From positions 62,001 to 126,000 of the forward strand of contig NZ_QKWN01000010.1 of NCBI RefSeq assembly GCF_007279655.1: a stretch of 64,000 nt of DNA, written 5' to 3'. The position numbers were made by a program, and so were the translations under genes. This stretch comes from Robertkochia solimangrovi. GTDB lineage: Bacteria; Bacteroidota; Bacteroidia; Flavobacteriales; Flavobacteriaceae. The stretch's first letter is position 1. Each line of letters opens with the position of its first letter. The notes under the pieces were generated by a model, which saw only the letters and a list, made by a program, of their open reading frames with translations, was not told the DNA's origin and made no database searches. Of this stretch, positions 22,464 to 31,123 are shown piece by piece.

Positions 22464-25400
22464 TTACATATTTGTTAGTGACATTACGCGTATAACTGCC
22501 TGATTGTATGCATTCAATGTGTCCAGATATTCATTTTTGATCGTAATGGCCTGATTGACCACCTGAACCCATCTTAAGTAGTCGATATCCCCATTGTTTA
22601 ATTGACTATTGGCGGCATCGATAATGGTCTGTGCATTAGGAAGCCCTACCGTTTCAAAATATTTAAGGGCTTCCTCATTTTCAGCGACGATACTCCTGGC
22701 ATTATTCAAAGCGGTTTCCAATTCGATACGTAAGGCCTCTGACGCTATTACTGACTGTTCATAAGAAACTTTGGCCGCTTTATTTTTGGCACTCTGACTG
22801 CCAAAGAATAATGGTATCCTTAACCCGGCAGTCACATAACCGAATTGGTCACCGTTATCATAGTATACCTCTGCTCCCGTCTGATCGGTTTGATAACCAT
22901 TGATCGTCGTACTGTTATATCCCACAGTAATGTCAGGTAATAATCTTGCCCGTTCGGTTTTCCACTCCCATTTGGCAGCTTCACCCTGATACCTGGCCCG
23001 TTGCAGGGCAGGTAACTCTGCTATTTGACCTACCTCTTCATTAAATGGAATCCTGGGTTGAACGGTTTCAGGTATATACGCTAAGCTATCCTGTAGCATG
23101 GTATTGAAGGTATTCAAAGTGGTTTTCAGATCCATATGCACCAGATGCAATTGATGAATATATTCCTGACGTGCCGACTTTGAAGCACTCCGTTCCAAAA
23201 TATTGGCTTCTCCAACTTTAAATCTAAGTTCCGATTTAGCCTCCAGAATACTATAAATACTATCTGCGTACTGCAATAATTCTTCTTTCTGAACAAGCCA
23301 GATATATTCGTAATACAAGCTTCGAACCTGTCCCTGAAGTTCCTGTTTGGCTATGGCTGTATTTGCCTTTGCTGCCTGATAGGTAGCTTTTAAAGCCTTT
23401 TTCTGACGTACGTACACGGTAGGGAAACTAAAATCCTGACTGATACCGATCCTGGTATCATTATAGGTGCTGTTATAATGTCCGTAATCAACATCCACCA
23501 GTGTTTTACCGATATCATAGCCGGACTTTGATAACAGGTATTGTGCATTCTCTCCTTTAGTAGCCAACTGAACACGACGGTTATTTTCCATCGCGATGTG
23601 CACTGCCTCTTCCATTCCGATCGAAACTTTTTCCTGTGCTTGTAAGAGCGGAGGGCATAGTACTAAAATCAGAATACTCATTCCGGTCACATATTTTTTC
23701 TTTTTACGAATTGTCACTTTTGAATGATAGCTCATAAGATAAATGGCCGGCAGGACAAAAAGTGTAAGCAGTGTTGCCGTGATCAGCCCTCCTATTACAA
23801 CCGTTGCCAAAGGACGTTGTACCTCTGCTCCCGCTCCATTACTAAGTGCCATTGGCATAAAACCAAGGGATGCTACCGCAGCAGTCATCAAGACCGGACG
23901 CAATCGGTTCTTTGTACCCGTAACGATTACTTTTAGCGGATCTGTTATCAGACCCGTCTTACGAATTGCATTGAATTCTGAGATCAACACAATACCATTT
24001 AAAACTGCAACTCCGAAAAGGGCGATAAATCCAACCCCTGCCGATATACTGAAAGGCATACCGCGAGACCAAAGGGCAAAGACTCCACCGATGGCGGATA
24101 ATGGGATGGCGGTAAAGATTATAATTCCTTCCTTCAAGGAGCCAAATGCAAAATAAAGGAGGACCAGGATCAGTAATAATGCTACCGGAACGGCTATTCC
24201 GAGTCTGCTCTTTGCCTGTTGTAAATTTTCAAAAGCACCTCCATAAGTGATATAATACCCTGCATCCATTTGTAACTGAGTTTTAACCTTTTCCTGTAAT
24301 TCATTCACGATACTCTGAACATCTCTTCCACGGACGTTAAAACCTACGATGATCCTTCTTTTGGCATTTTCCCTTTGTATCTGATTAGGACCTTCCACCT
24401 CGGTAACACTGGCTACCTGATACAATGGAATCTGAGTACCTGACGGAGTTGCAACCAGCAGATTTCTGACATCACTGATATCCTTTCTTCCGCTGTTCTC
24501 CACGCGGACCACCAGATCGAACCGCTTCTCACCCTCATAAATATTTCCTGCAACCGCTCCGGCAAAAGCTGCATTTACCGTACGATTGACATCCTGTACA
24601 TACAAACCATATTTCGCCATTTCAGCCCAGTTATAATCGATTACGATCTGAGGCATCCCGGTAACCTTCTCTACATACCAGTCTGCCGTACCTGAAACGG
24701 TTTGGCTGATAGCCCCTAACTGTTCCGCATAGGTCGCCAGTTTATCGAGGTCTTCACCATAGATCTTACAAACCACATCTTGCTTTGCCCCTGTCATCAA
24801 TTCATTAAATCGCATCTGAACCGGATATTGAAAACCTGTAGTTACTCCCGGAGAAACCTGTTGAACGGTTTCTGTCATTTTCTCTGCCAGTTCCGGAAAT
24901 GAAGATGCGCTGGTCCACTCAGATTTATCCTTTAGTACGATGATCATATCCCCTCCTTCTATGGGCATCGGGTCTGTTGGAATCTCGGCACTTCCGATAC
25001 GGGATACCACCCTGATCACCTCGGGATATTGCTTTTTCAACTCTTTCGAAATGTCCTGTATCGTATTCACTGTCGTAGAGAGGTTCGTTCCCAATAATAA
25101 TCTGGTTTCAACGGCAAAATCGCCTTCTTCCAACTGAGGAATAAATTCTCCACCCATTTTACTGAAAATCATGATCGCTGTGGCAAACAAGGCCAGCGCA
25201 ACCCCGATAATCGCGATACGTCGTTTCATCGCTTTGACCAGGATCTTTGCATAGAACTTTTCCAGTCGGAACATTACTTTATCCGAAAGATTCGGGGTTT
25301 TGCTTATCTTCTTACTGATCAGTAAGGAGCTTATCATCGGCACATAGGTCAATGAAAGAATAAAGGCACCCAGAATGGCAAAAGCAACGGTTTGCGCCAT

Positions 25401-26831
25401 AGGTTTGAACATCTTCCCTTCGATCCCCTGTAAGGATAATATTGGCAGGTATACAATTAGAATAATAATTTGTCCGAAGACCGCAGCATTCATCATACGT
25501 GAAGCGGAACCGGAAACCTCCTCATCCATTTGATGCTGATCGATACGTAAAACCCTTTTATATTTATCGGAGGTATGTATGTGATGTAAAATTGCCTCTA
25601 CAATAATAACAGCACCATCCACGATGAGTCCGAAATCAAGAGCTCCCAAACTCATAAGGTTACCACTGACTCCAAAGGTGTTCATCATAATAATGGCGAA
25701 CAACATCGCCAGAGGTATGACGGAAGCTACGATAAATCCGGCGCGAAAATTCCCTAAGAAAAGTACCAGCACCAGTACCACGATCAAGGCCCCTTCTATC
25801 AAATTCTTCTCGACCGTTCCAATGGCATTATTTACCATTTTCGTTCGATCAAGAAAGGGCTCAATGGTCAAGCCTTCCGGTAACATGGTTTCGATCTCAG
25901 CAACCTTTGCCTTTACTTCATCAATTACGTTGTTTGCATTTTCGCCTTTCAACATCATGACGATACCGCCCACCGCTTCTCCAATGTCATCGGTGGTGAG
26001 TGCACCATATCGGATAGCAGAAGACAGACTAACCGTGGCAACATTCTTAATAAGTACAGGTGTACCCGTTTCGGTAGTTTTGATCACTATGTTTTCAATA
26101 TCCGGAATACTTTTAGCGAGTCCAACGCTTCGAATATAGGAAACGGTGGCCCCTTTCTCTATATAGGCGCCTCCGGTATTTTCATTACTGCGATTAAGGG
26201 CTTCGAATACATCACTGATCGTTAAGTTCTGTGCTTTAAGCCTTGCAGGATTAACCGCGACTTCGTACTGCTTTAATTTTCCACCAAAGGTAGATACATC
26301 GGCAATTCCGGGTGTTCCTAAAAGGTTTCTGCGTACCACCCAATCCTGCAGCGTCCTTAATTCTGTCAATGAATACTTCTCTTCATATCCTTTTTTAGGT
26401 TTAAGTACATACTGATATATTTCACCTAATCCTGTGGTAACCGGAGCCATTTCAGGGAGATTACTATTCTCGTCTATCTCAACCTTTTTCATCCGCTCCT
26501 CAACCTGCTGTCTGGCCCAGTACACATCGGTATCCTCATCGAATACAATACTTACTACGGATAATCCAAACCTGGAAATACTTCGACTTTCTTTAAGTTG
26601 GGGGATGTTACTGATGGCCTGTTCTATCGGAAAGGTGATCAACCGCTCTACATCTTCGGCTCCCAAAGACGGAGCGGTCGTAATGATCTGTACCTGGTTG
26701 TTCGTAATATCAGGTACCGCATCGATCGGCAATTGCGTGACCTCATAGATACCGTAGATAATCCACAATACTATCATTCCACCAACTGCCAGTTTATTTT
26801 TAACTGAAAATTGAATTATTCTATCTAACAT
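22464..26831 (-). CDS. CusA/CzcA heavy-metal RND pump fused to TolC-type outer-membrane factor
   Basis: A 1455-residue fusion. Residues 1-1035 are a complete HME-RND proton/metal antiporter: first helix KLAVGGMIVLWIIYGI, two large periplasmic loops, and the proton-relay helix with ALDFGLIVDGAVIIVEAIL, which keeps the Asp residues of the family. A short basic linker (RKKKKYV) leads to MSILILVLCPPLLQAQ, which is itself a signal peptide. Residues 1065-1455 are a TolC/CusC-like factor (VSIGMEEAVHIAMENNRRVQ ... two helical repeat blocks). Fusions of this kind are known in Bacteroidota. Exported metals are probably Cu(I), Ag(I), Zn(II) or Co(II); the sequence alone does not decide. Confidence 0.9.
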   Translation of the reverse strand: MLDRIIQFSVKNKLAVGGMIVLWIIYGIYEVTQLPIDAVPDITNNQVQIITTAPSLGAEDVERLITFPIEQAISNIPQLKESRSISRFGLSVVSIVFDEDTDVYWARQQVEERMKKVEIDENSNLPEMAPVTTGLGEIYQYVLKPKKGYEEKYSLTELRTLQDWVVRRNLLGTPGIADVSTFGGKLKQYEVAVNPARLKAQNLTISDVFEALNRSNENTGGAYIEKGATVSYIRSVGLAKSIPDIENIVIKTTETGTPVLIKNVATVSLSSAIRYGALTTDDIGEAVGGIVMMLKGENANNVIDEVKAKVAEIETMLPEGLTIEPFLDRTKMVNNAIGTVEKNLIEGALIVVLVLVLFLGNFRAGFIVASVIPLAMLFAIIMMNTFGVSGNLMSLGALDFGLIVDGAVIIVEAILHHIHTSDKYKRVLRIDQHQMDEEVSGSASRMMNAAVFGQIIILIVYLPILSLQGIEGKMFKPMAQTVAFAILGAFILSLTYVPMISSLLISKKISKTPNLSDKVMFRLEKFYAKILVKAMKRRIAIIGVALALFATAIMIFSKMGGEFIPQLEEGDFAVETRLLLGTNLSTTVNTIQDISKELKKQYPEVIRVVSRIGSAEIPTDPMPIEGGDMIIVLKDKSEWTSASSFPELAEKMTETVQQVSPGVTTGFQYPVQMRFNELMTGAKQDVVCKIYGEDLDKLATYAEQLGAISQTVSGTADWYVEKVTGMPQIVIDYNWAEMAKYGLYVQDVNRTVNAAFAGAVAGNIYEGEKRFDLVVRVENSGRKDISDVRNLLVATPSGTQIPLYQVASVTEVEGPNQIQRENAKRRIIVGFNVRGRDVQSIVNELQEKVKTQLQMDAGYYITYGGAFENLQQAKSRLGIAVPVALLLILVLLYFAFGSLKEGIIIFTAIPLSAIGGVFALWSRGMPFSISAGVGFIALFGVAVLNGIVLISEFNAIRKTGLITDPLKVIVTGTKNRLRPVLMTAAVASLGFMPMALSNGAGAEVQRPLATVVIGGLITATLLTLFVLPAIYLMSYHSKVTIRKKKKYVTGMSILILVLCPPLLQAQEKVSIGMEEAVHIAMENNRRVQLATKGENAQYLLSKSGYDIGKTLVDVDYGHYNSTYNDTRIGISQDFSFPTVYVRQKKALKATYQAAKANTAIAKQELQGQVRSLYYEYIWLVQKEELLQYADSIYSILEAKSELRFKVGEANILERSASKSARQEYIHQLHLVHMDLKTTLNTFNTMLQDSLAYIPETVQPRIPFNEEVGQIAELPALQRARYQGEAAKWEWKTERARLLPDITVGYNSTTINGYQTDQTGAEVYYDNGDQFGYVTAGLRIPLFFGSQSAKNKAAKVSYEQSVIASEALRIELETALNNARSIVAENEEALKYFETVGLPNAQTIIDAANSQLNNGDIDYLRWVQVVNQAITIKNEYLDTLNAYNQAVIRVMSLTNM

Positions 26832-26853
26832 ATTTTATTGATTGTAGTGAATA

Positions 26854-26861
26854 CAAACATA
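26854..26861 (-). promoter_or_regulatory. candidate -7 box of the metal-efflux operon
   Basis: Reading the minus strand, TATGTTTG matches the Bacteroidota -7 consensus TAnnTTTG exactly, 22 bases before the pump ATG. No TTG was found at the usual -33 distance, so this is a half-supported promoter. Confidence 0.35.
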
Positions 26862-26915
26862 TCCAGCCAATGAGATGACTCATGGCTACTTTTATTCAAA
26901 CAATAGGGAAATATG

Positions 26916-27293
26916 TCAGGCTATAGGAGGGCGAAACAGATCGCCAAACTGAGGATTGTTATAAAAAATTTGTTTATCAAAGATCGACGACTGCTGTATT
27001 GGAATACTATGAACGATCGTACTTTGCTGATTTTGGTTGGGTGTGATTACCAATTGCGAATTTCCGGCATCAATCTTTTTAAATGGTAATTGCATATCTC
27101 TGTCCTGATCGTTGTCATTCAGATCATTCCCCCAATAGTGCCATTCCAGATAATTATAGAAGGTAATCGCTGTATCGCGTTGCTGATGCTCTATGAAGTG
27201 TTCTATTAACATAGGGAGCTTCGATAATTGTCCGAAGAAACAATTATTCTGAACGATCAATATTGTTAATAAGAGGATACAGTACTTTCTCAC
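26916..27293 (-). CDS. small secreted protein next to metal-efflux operon
   Basis: A 125-residue protein with a signal peptide (CILLLTILIVQNNCFFGQ). The mature domain is short, with YNYLEWHYWGNDLNDNDQDR and MQLPFKKID. This recalls an unnamed family often found directly upstream of CusA/CzcA pumps in flavobacteria. The role is unknown; co-occurrence suggests a periplasmic metal-handling or sensing accessory. It is 84 bp upstream of the pump gene on the same strand and may share its transcript or use its own promoter. Several His (IEHFIEHQQ, EWHYW) could bind metal, which is inference. Confidence 0.65.
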   Translation of the reverse strand: MRKYCILLLTILIVQNNCFFGQLSKLPMLIEHFIEHQQRDTAITFYNYLEWHYWGNDLNDNDQDRDMQLPFKKIDAGNSQLVITPNQNQQSTIVHSIPIQQSSIFDKQIFYNNPQFGDLFRPPIA

Positions 27294-27537
27294 ATGTCAA
27301 AAATAGTTGTGAGACCTTATTCATACAATAGTCTCCATCATTTTTAAGGATATATAAATTATAGGATGTTTAATTTGGGATATTTCCACATTCCAACCGC
27401 AAAATAATCGTAATCCATTATTGAAGTTTCTCCTGACACCCGTCTAAATTCAATTGAATAAGATTATATATGGATCAACCTCTGTTTATGAAGGTAGGTT
27501 TCACATCGATTTCGAATTCACTCCATACGATGAACAT

Positions 27538-27990
27538 TCACATTTCAATAGCAAATAAATAGATCCATGCGAGATAGATCACTTGCAAAGGAATCCTGAA
27601 CCACAAATAGTTTAATCCCTTTCCCTGATAATTAGCGTTTTCATAATCAACATTTTTCACAGCCCCGTAAATATTAGCAGGAAGAATTAGCAGCAGAAAG
27701 ATGATCAGGAACCAACCCGTTTTCACCGTCATGATTGGAATTAATAAACCGATGGCTGCAAATATTTCAATAAAAGCCGTCAAATAGACCCAGAATAATT
27801 TATAAGGAATGAAATCGGGTATCATCATCGACATCCCTTTTGGATACAGAAAATGCCCCAGTGCGGTGAACAATAACATCACGGTCATTGCGATTCTCCC
27901 TGAAAATGCCGCGTCAAACCGACCTGTGATGATCCTGATCATAAAAAGAGAAATAATAAATGAGATTAATAGTACGAGGAGTGGTTTCAT
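27538..27990 (-). CDS. DoxX-like four-helix membrane protein
   Basis: A 150-residue protein with four membrane segments, at about residues 4-22, 32-52, 65-88 and 92-112, plus a final one near 130-148. The features of the DoxX/DoxD-like family are GRIAMTVMLLFTALGHFLYP, then FWVYLTAFIEIFAAIGLLIP. Family members are small membrane proteins linked to oxidative stress or quinone and sulfur metabolism, without one agreed activity. It is divergent from the Moco-domain gene at 28148, so the ModE-like operator at 28117-28140, 127 bases upstream, could also influence it. Confidence 0.75.
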   Translation of the reverse strand: MKPLLVLLISFIISLFMIRIITGRFDAAFSGRIAMTVMLLFTALGHFLYPKGMSMMIPDFIPYKLFWVYLTAFIEIFAAIGLLIPIMTVKTGWFLIIFLLLILPANIYGAVKNVDYENANYQGKGLNYLWFRIPLQVIYLAWIYLFAIEM

Positions 27991-28116
27991 TTTTACTTTA
28001 TTTATCGATATTTCCCGAATCCAATTTAAGTTTAGCGTTACCCTTTATTTTTTCTTAAAAATATACATAACTATTTGATTACTGTAATTATAAGAACACA
28101 TAATCCTTTAGATTTG

Positions 28117-28140
28117 CGATATCTACAATCATACATATCG
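28117..28140. promoter_or_regulatory. ModE-like operator, copy 1
   Basis: CGATATCTA-caatca-TACATATCG: two 9-bp arms (8 of 9 paired) spaced by six bases, ending seven bases before the TTG start at 28148. The ModE box of other bacteria has the form CGnTATATA-N6-TATATAnCG. Flanks are also shared with copy 2: reading towards the gene, both have TTGCGATAT and end in ATATCGATTA. Confidence 0.65.
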
Positions 28141-28147
28141 ATTATGT

Positions 28148-28651
28148 TTGAAGATATCACGCTTCCACATTTTTTTGATCCTGATCTGCATTTTAGGGAG
28201 CTCCACAAACTATGGGCAGCGCCCGCAGGAACCCAGACTCCTTATCGAAGGGGAGGTCATGAATCCGCAATCGTTAAGCATTTCCGATCTTGAAAATATG
28301 AGTCCCCGCACTATCGAAGCGGAGGATAGTGATGATGTCAGACATCGATTTACCGGAGTATTCCTTTCAGAACTTCTTCAAAATGCAGGCGTGACAACGG
28401 GCAGTAAACTTCAGGGTGAGTATCTTGTAAAATATGTTTTGATAACCGCAGCCGATGGGTATGAAGTACTTTTCTCCCTGCCGGAGATCGACCCGTATTT
28501 CACAGAAAATAAAATCCTCCTCGCTTATGCCATGGATAACGCTCGCCTGCCGGATGGATATGGTCCATTCCGAATTGTTGTTCCCGGAGAAAAGCGCCAT
28601 GCCCGGTGGATTCGCGAAATCCGTAGTATCAATATTATTTTCTCCAAATGA
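28148..28651 (+). CDS. exported molybdopterin-binding-fold protein (sulfite-oxidase-like domain)
   Basis: A 167-residue protein starting at TTG (28148), with a signal peptide (FHIFLILICILGSSTNYG). The mature part is a compact oxidoreductase molybdopterin-binding domain: LLIEGEVMNPQSLSISDLEN, the middle VLITAADGYEVLFSLPEIDP, and the C-terminal PDGYGPFRIVVPGEKRHARW. The Cys that binds molybdenum in the sulfite oxidase family is missing: the mature chain has no Cys at all. It may thus bind the cofactor without catalysis, act as a chaperone, or have lost the function. The ModE-like operator immediately upstream ties it to the divergent Moco genes. Confidence 0.75.
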   Translation: MKISRFHIFLILICILGSSTNYGQRPQEPRLLIEGEVMNPQSLSISDLENMSPRTIEAEDSDDVRHRFTGVFLSELLQNAGVTTGSKLQGEYLVKYVLITAADGYEVLFSLPEIDPYFTENKILLAYAMDNARLPDGYGPFRIVVPGEKRHARWIREIRSINIIFSK

Positions 28652-28664
28652 ATGATGATCAACC

Positions 28665-29441
28665 TTATATCTTTATGCCAAAACCGTGCAGAAGAATCAA
28701 CCGAAAACCTACATACAGTACAAGAACACTGGTTAAAATGCCTAAAAATTTCAAGTTGAACTTCTTATTGGAAAGGTATGATCCAATACTACCCCCTACT
28801 ATAACCGCAACCACCAGAAAGACGATCAGTTGCCTGTTGAGATGAAAAGTTCCGGCCATAAATAATCCGAACAGACCGGCAGCGGAATTTACCAGGATAA
28901 ATACGGAAGCAAGTGCAGCTACTATTCTGGGATTACCCCATTTCATCAGGTTTAATACCGGAGAAAGAAAGATTCCTCCGCCTATTCCCGAAATTCCGGA
29001 AAGAAGTCCGATGGCACCTCCAAGGGCCAGTTTTTTAGTATTGCTAAACTCCTTGGCCTCTATCTGTTTGAGAATGAATCGAAGCATCATGAAGATACCT
29101 GCAAGTATCAGTGCACTCCCCAAAACCAGAAAGAAACCTTTTTGTGAAAGTTTTACGCTGGCTCCCAAATAGGCAAAAGGGATGCTCATGACCAGAAACG
29201 GCCAGAATTGTTTCAGACTGAACACTTTGTTCTTTATAAAGATGAACGTACCGATAGTAACTACGCAAATATTCAGAACCAAAGCCATGGATCGTATCTC
29301 GTAAAAATCGGTAAGTACCAAACTGAGAATAGCCAGGTAGCTGGAGCCTCCTCCAAATCCTACGGAACTATAAAACAAGGCGATCAAAAAGAAAATAAGC
29401 GGTAAATAATATTCCATGGAATTCAGGACGGTTTTAATCAA
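28665..29441 (-). CDS. TauE/SafE-family sulfite or anion exporter
   Basis: A 258-residue membrane protein with about eight helices and the two inverted repeats of the family: FYSSVGFGGGSSYLAILSLV in the first half and GLLSGISGIGGGIFLSPVLN in the second. Both glycine-rich loops are intact. The family exports sulfite, sulfonates or related anions. Beside MoaE, XdhC and a cysteine desulfurase it may remove sulfur by-products of Moco sulfuration or of a molybdoenzyme. The start could be 29441 or the ATG at 29417. It lies 70 bp after moaE on the same strand, probably in the same operon. Confidence 0.8.
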   Translation of the reverse strand: MIKTVLNSMEYYLPLIFFLIALFYSSVGFGGGSSYLAILSLVLTDFYEIRSMALVLNICVVTIGTFIFIKNKVFSLKQFWPFLVMSIPFAYLGASVKLSQKGFFLVLGSALILAGIFMMLRFILKQIEAKEFSNTKKLALGGAIGLLSGISGIGGGIFLSPVLNLMKWGNPRIVAALASVFILVNSAAGLFGLFMAGTFHLNRQLIVFLVVAVIVGGSIGSYLSNKKFNLKFLGILTSVLVLYVGFRLILLHGFGIKI

Positions 29442-29511
29442 TCAACCGTGATAGTGTTTCTTTCTACGGATAAGAATTGATAGTTTATAAGTTATCAAAT
29501 GGTGAGTTGTA

Positions 29512-29940
29512 TCAGGTATTCACCTTCCACTGATAGGATTCATCTGAAAATACCTCTTTGCCGAAGATAGGCACCTTAGCCTTTATCTCTTCCACAAAAT
29601 ATTCTGTAGCTTCGATAGCTATCTTACGCCTTTTTGAGGAGGTGAAAACGAAAAGACAGATCTCCCCCACATTCACTACCCCAAGACTATGGTAAATATG
29701 AGCACAGGTGAGTTCAAATTTTTCAAAGGCAGCCTCCCGTATCTCATGAAACACCTTTTCAGCCATCTCTTCATAAGCGGTATATTCTATCGCCTTAACA
29801 ATCTTTCCTTCTATGTCATCTGCTCTGATTTGACCTAGAAAAATACTATGGGCGCCTATCCCGGTTTTGCTTTGATGATCGGTGATGGATTTCGTGATTA
29901 CCTCCGGTGGAATTCCACCTTGTATAAATGTTTTTTTCAT
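29512..29940 (-). CDS. moaE: molybdopterin synthase catalytic subunit
   Basis: A 142-residue MoaE. The subunit transfers sulfur from the MoaD thiocarboxylate to precursor Z (cPMP), making molybdopterin. Visible family blocks are GAHSIFLGQIR, EYTAYEEMAEKVFHEI, the 'H..G.V..GE.....V.S..R' segment (HSLGVVNVGEICLFVFTSSK) and the catalytic-loop KAKVPIFGKEVF with its lysines. Length matches the family. MoaD is not in the window. The gene lies 28 bp downstream of the XdhC gene, in the operon led by the cysteine desulfurase. Confidence 0.9.
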   Translation of the reverse strand: MKKTFIQGGIPPEVITKSITDHQSKTGIGAHSIFLGQIRADDIEGKIVKAIEYTAYEEMAEKVFHEIREAAFEKFELTCAHIYHSLGVVNVGEICLFVFTSSKRRKIAIEATEYFVEEIKAKVPIFGKEVFSDESYQWKVNT

Positions 29941-29968
29941 CGCTTTTACTAATACAAGTCTGAATTCT

Positions 29969-31123
29969 TCAGATCTTTAATTTTTGAAATTCCCATCCTT
30001 CTTTTTCATGAATGGGCGTTTTTTTCTCTCGAAGTGGTCTGGCAGATTTTCCACTGATCACACTCTGAATTTCCGCTAATACAGATAATCCAATTTCCGC
30101 AGGAGATTCTGCGCCGATCTCCAAACCGACCGGAGCATAGATCGTGCTGAACTTATCCTCCGGAATTCGTATTCCTTCGATCTCTAGATCATCGATCATG
30201 CGGTCATATTTTTTGAATGGTCCAAGAATTCCGATATAGGGAATCTCCGGATAAGCCAGTAACAATTTCAAAACCGCCAGATCATAGTTATAATTATGAC
30301 TCATCAAAACAAATACGGTCCTGCAATCGATACGAAAATCTTTTAAGGCCTCCTCTGGTTTCGAAACAACAACCTGACATGAACCAGCAAAACGCTCCTT
30401 ATTGGCATGAGAAGGTCTGCCATCAGCTACGATCACTTTCCAACCGAGCAATTCTGCTTGTTTTGAAAGAATCAGTGCATCATTACCCGCCCCGATCAGG
30501 ACGAGTTGTATCGGAGGTTTAAAATACTCTATAAACACATTGCGCATCTTCATTGCCATACCTAACTCTCCAAATATCGAAGATCCTGATTCAAGAACTT
30601 CCCGGCATTTCATAAGTAGCCCTTCTTCAGGATCCTTTTTTGCAATCACCGTTTGATCTTCAAGGAGGATCAACTGTGTCCCCGCTTGTTTTTGAAACCG
30701 ATCCAGATCGAATCCGGTAACGATGGCAGCCGGCAATTCTTTGTTAAGCAGTTGTGCCAGCATTTCACAAGTGTTATACCGGTTTGAGAATTCCAGAGGT
30801 TCAAATAGCACCTGTATAATCCCGTTACAGCCCAGTTGAGCCCCGATCACAGCATCATTCTCATCACTGGTATCATATTTAACCAGCTTATTCTCCTTGT
30901 TTGTAAGTACCAATAAAGCCTTTCTAAGTGCATCTCCTTCCAGGCAGCCTCCACTGATCGCACCCGTAATATTACCATAGGAGTCCACCAGCATTCGCGC
31001 ACCGGCTCCACGGTAAGAGGAACCATTTACATGAACTACGGTGGCAAGCACACAGGGAATATCCTGTTCTTTCAGTGCCTGGTATTGTGATATAATGGAT
31101 TTAAGCTCATTCATAGATAACAT
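29969..31123 (-). CDS. XdhC/CoxI family molybdenum-cofactor insertion protein
   Basis: A 384-residue protein. The N-terminal XdhC/CoxI domain is clear: VLATVVHVNGSSYRGAGARM, then GAISGGCLEGDALRKAL and IGAQLGCNGIIQVLFEPL. The C-terminal part is a Rossmann-like domain (QLVLIGAGNDALILSKQAEL ... VFVLMSHNYNYDLAVLKLLL). XdhC binds Moco, aids its sulfuration with a cysteine desulfurase, and delivers it to enzymes of the xanthine dehydrogenase family. Here the partner desulfurase is the upstream gene, and the two coding regions overlap by 17 bp, which supports coupled function. The target molybdoenzyme is not in the window. Confidence 0.9.
   Translation of the reverse strand: MLSMNELKSIISQYQALKEQDIPCVLATVVHVNGSSYRGAGARMLVDSYGNITGAISGGCLEGDALRKALLVLTNKENKLVKYDTSDENDAVIGAQLGCNGIIQVLFEPLEFSNRYNTCEMLAQLLNKELPAAIVTGFDLDRFQKQAGTQLILLEDQTVIAKKDPEEGLLMKCREVLESGSSIFGELGMAMKMRNVFIEYFKPPIQLVLIGAGNDALILSKQAELLGWKVIVADGRPSHANKERFAGSCQVVVSKPEEALKDFRIDCRTVFVLMSHNYNYDLAVLKLLLAYPEIPYIGILGPFKKYDRMIDDLEIEGIRIPEDKFSTIYAPVGLEIGAESPAEIGLSVLAEIQSVISGKSARPLREKKTPIHEKEGWEFQKLKI

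Noticed and set aside
23724-26807. Several plus-strand frames of 60-170 codons inside the RND pump gene
   Set aside because: They lie fully inside the strongly conserved pump and TolC domains on the other strand and are shadows of its codon bias.
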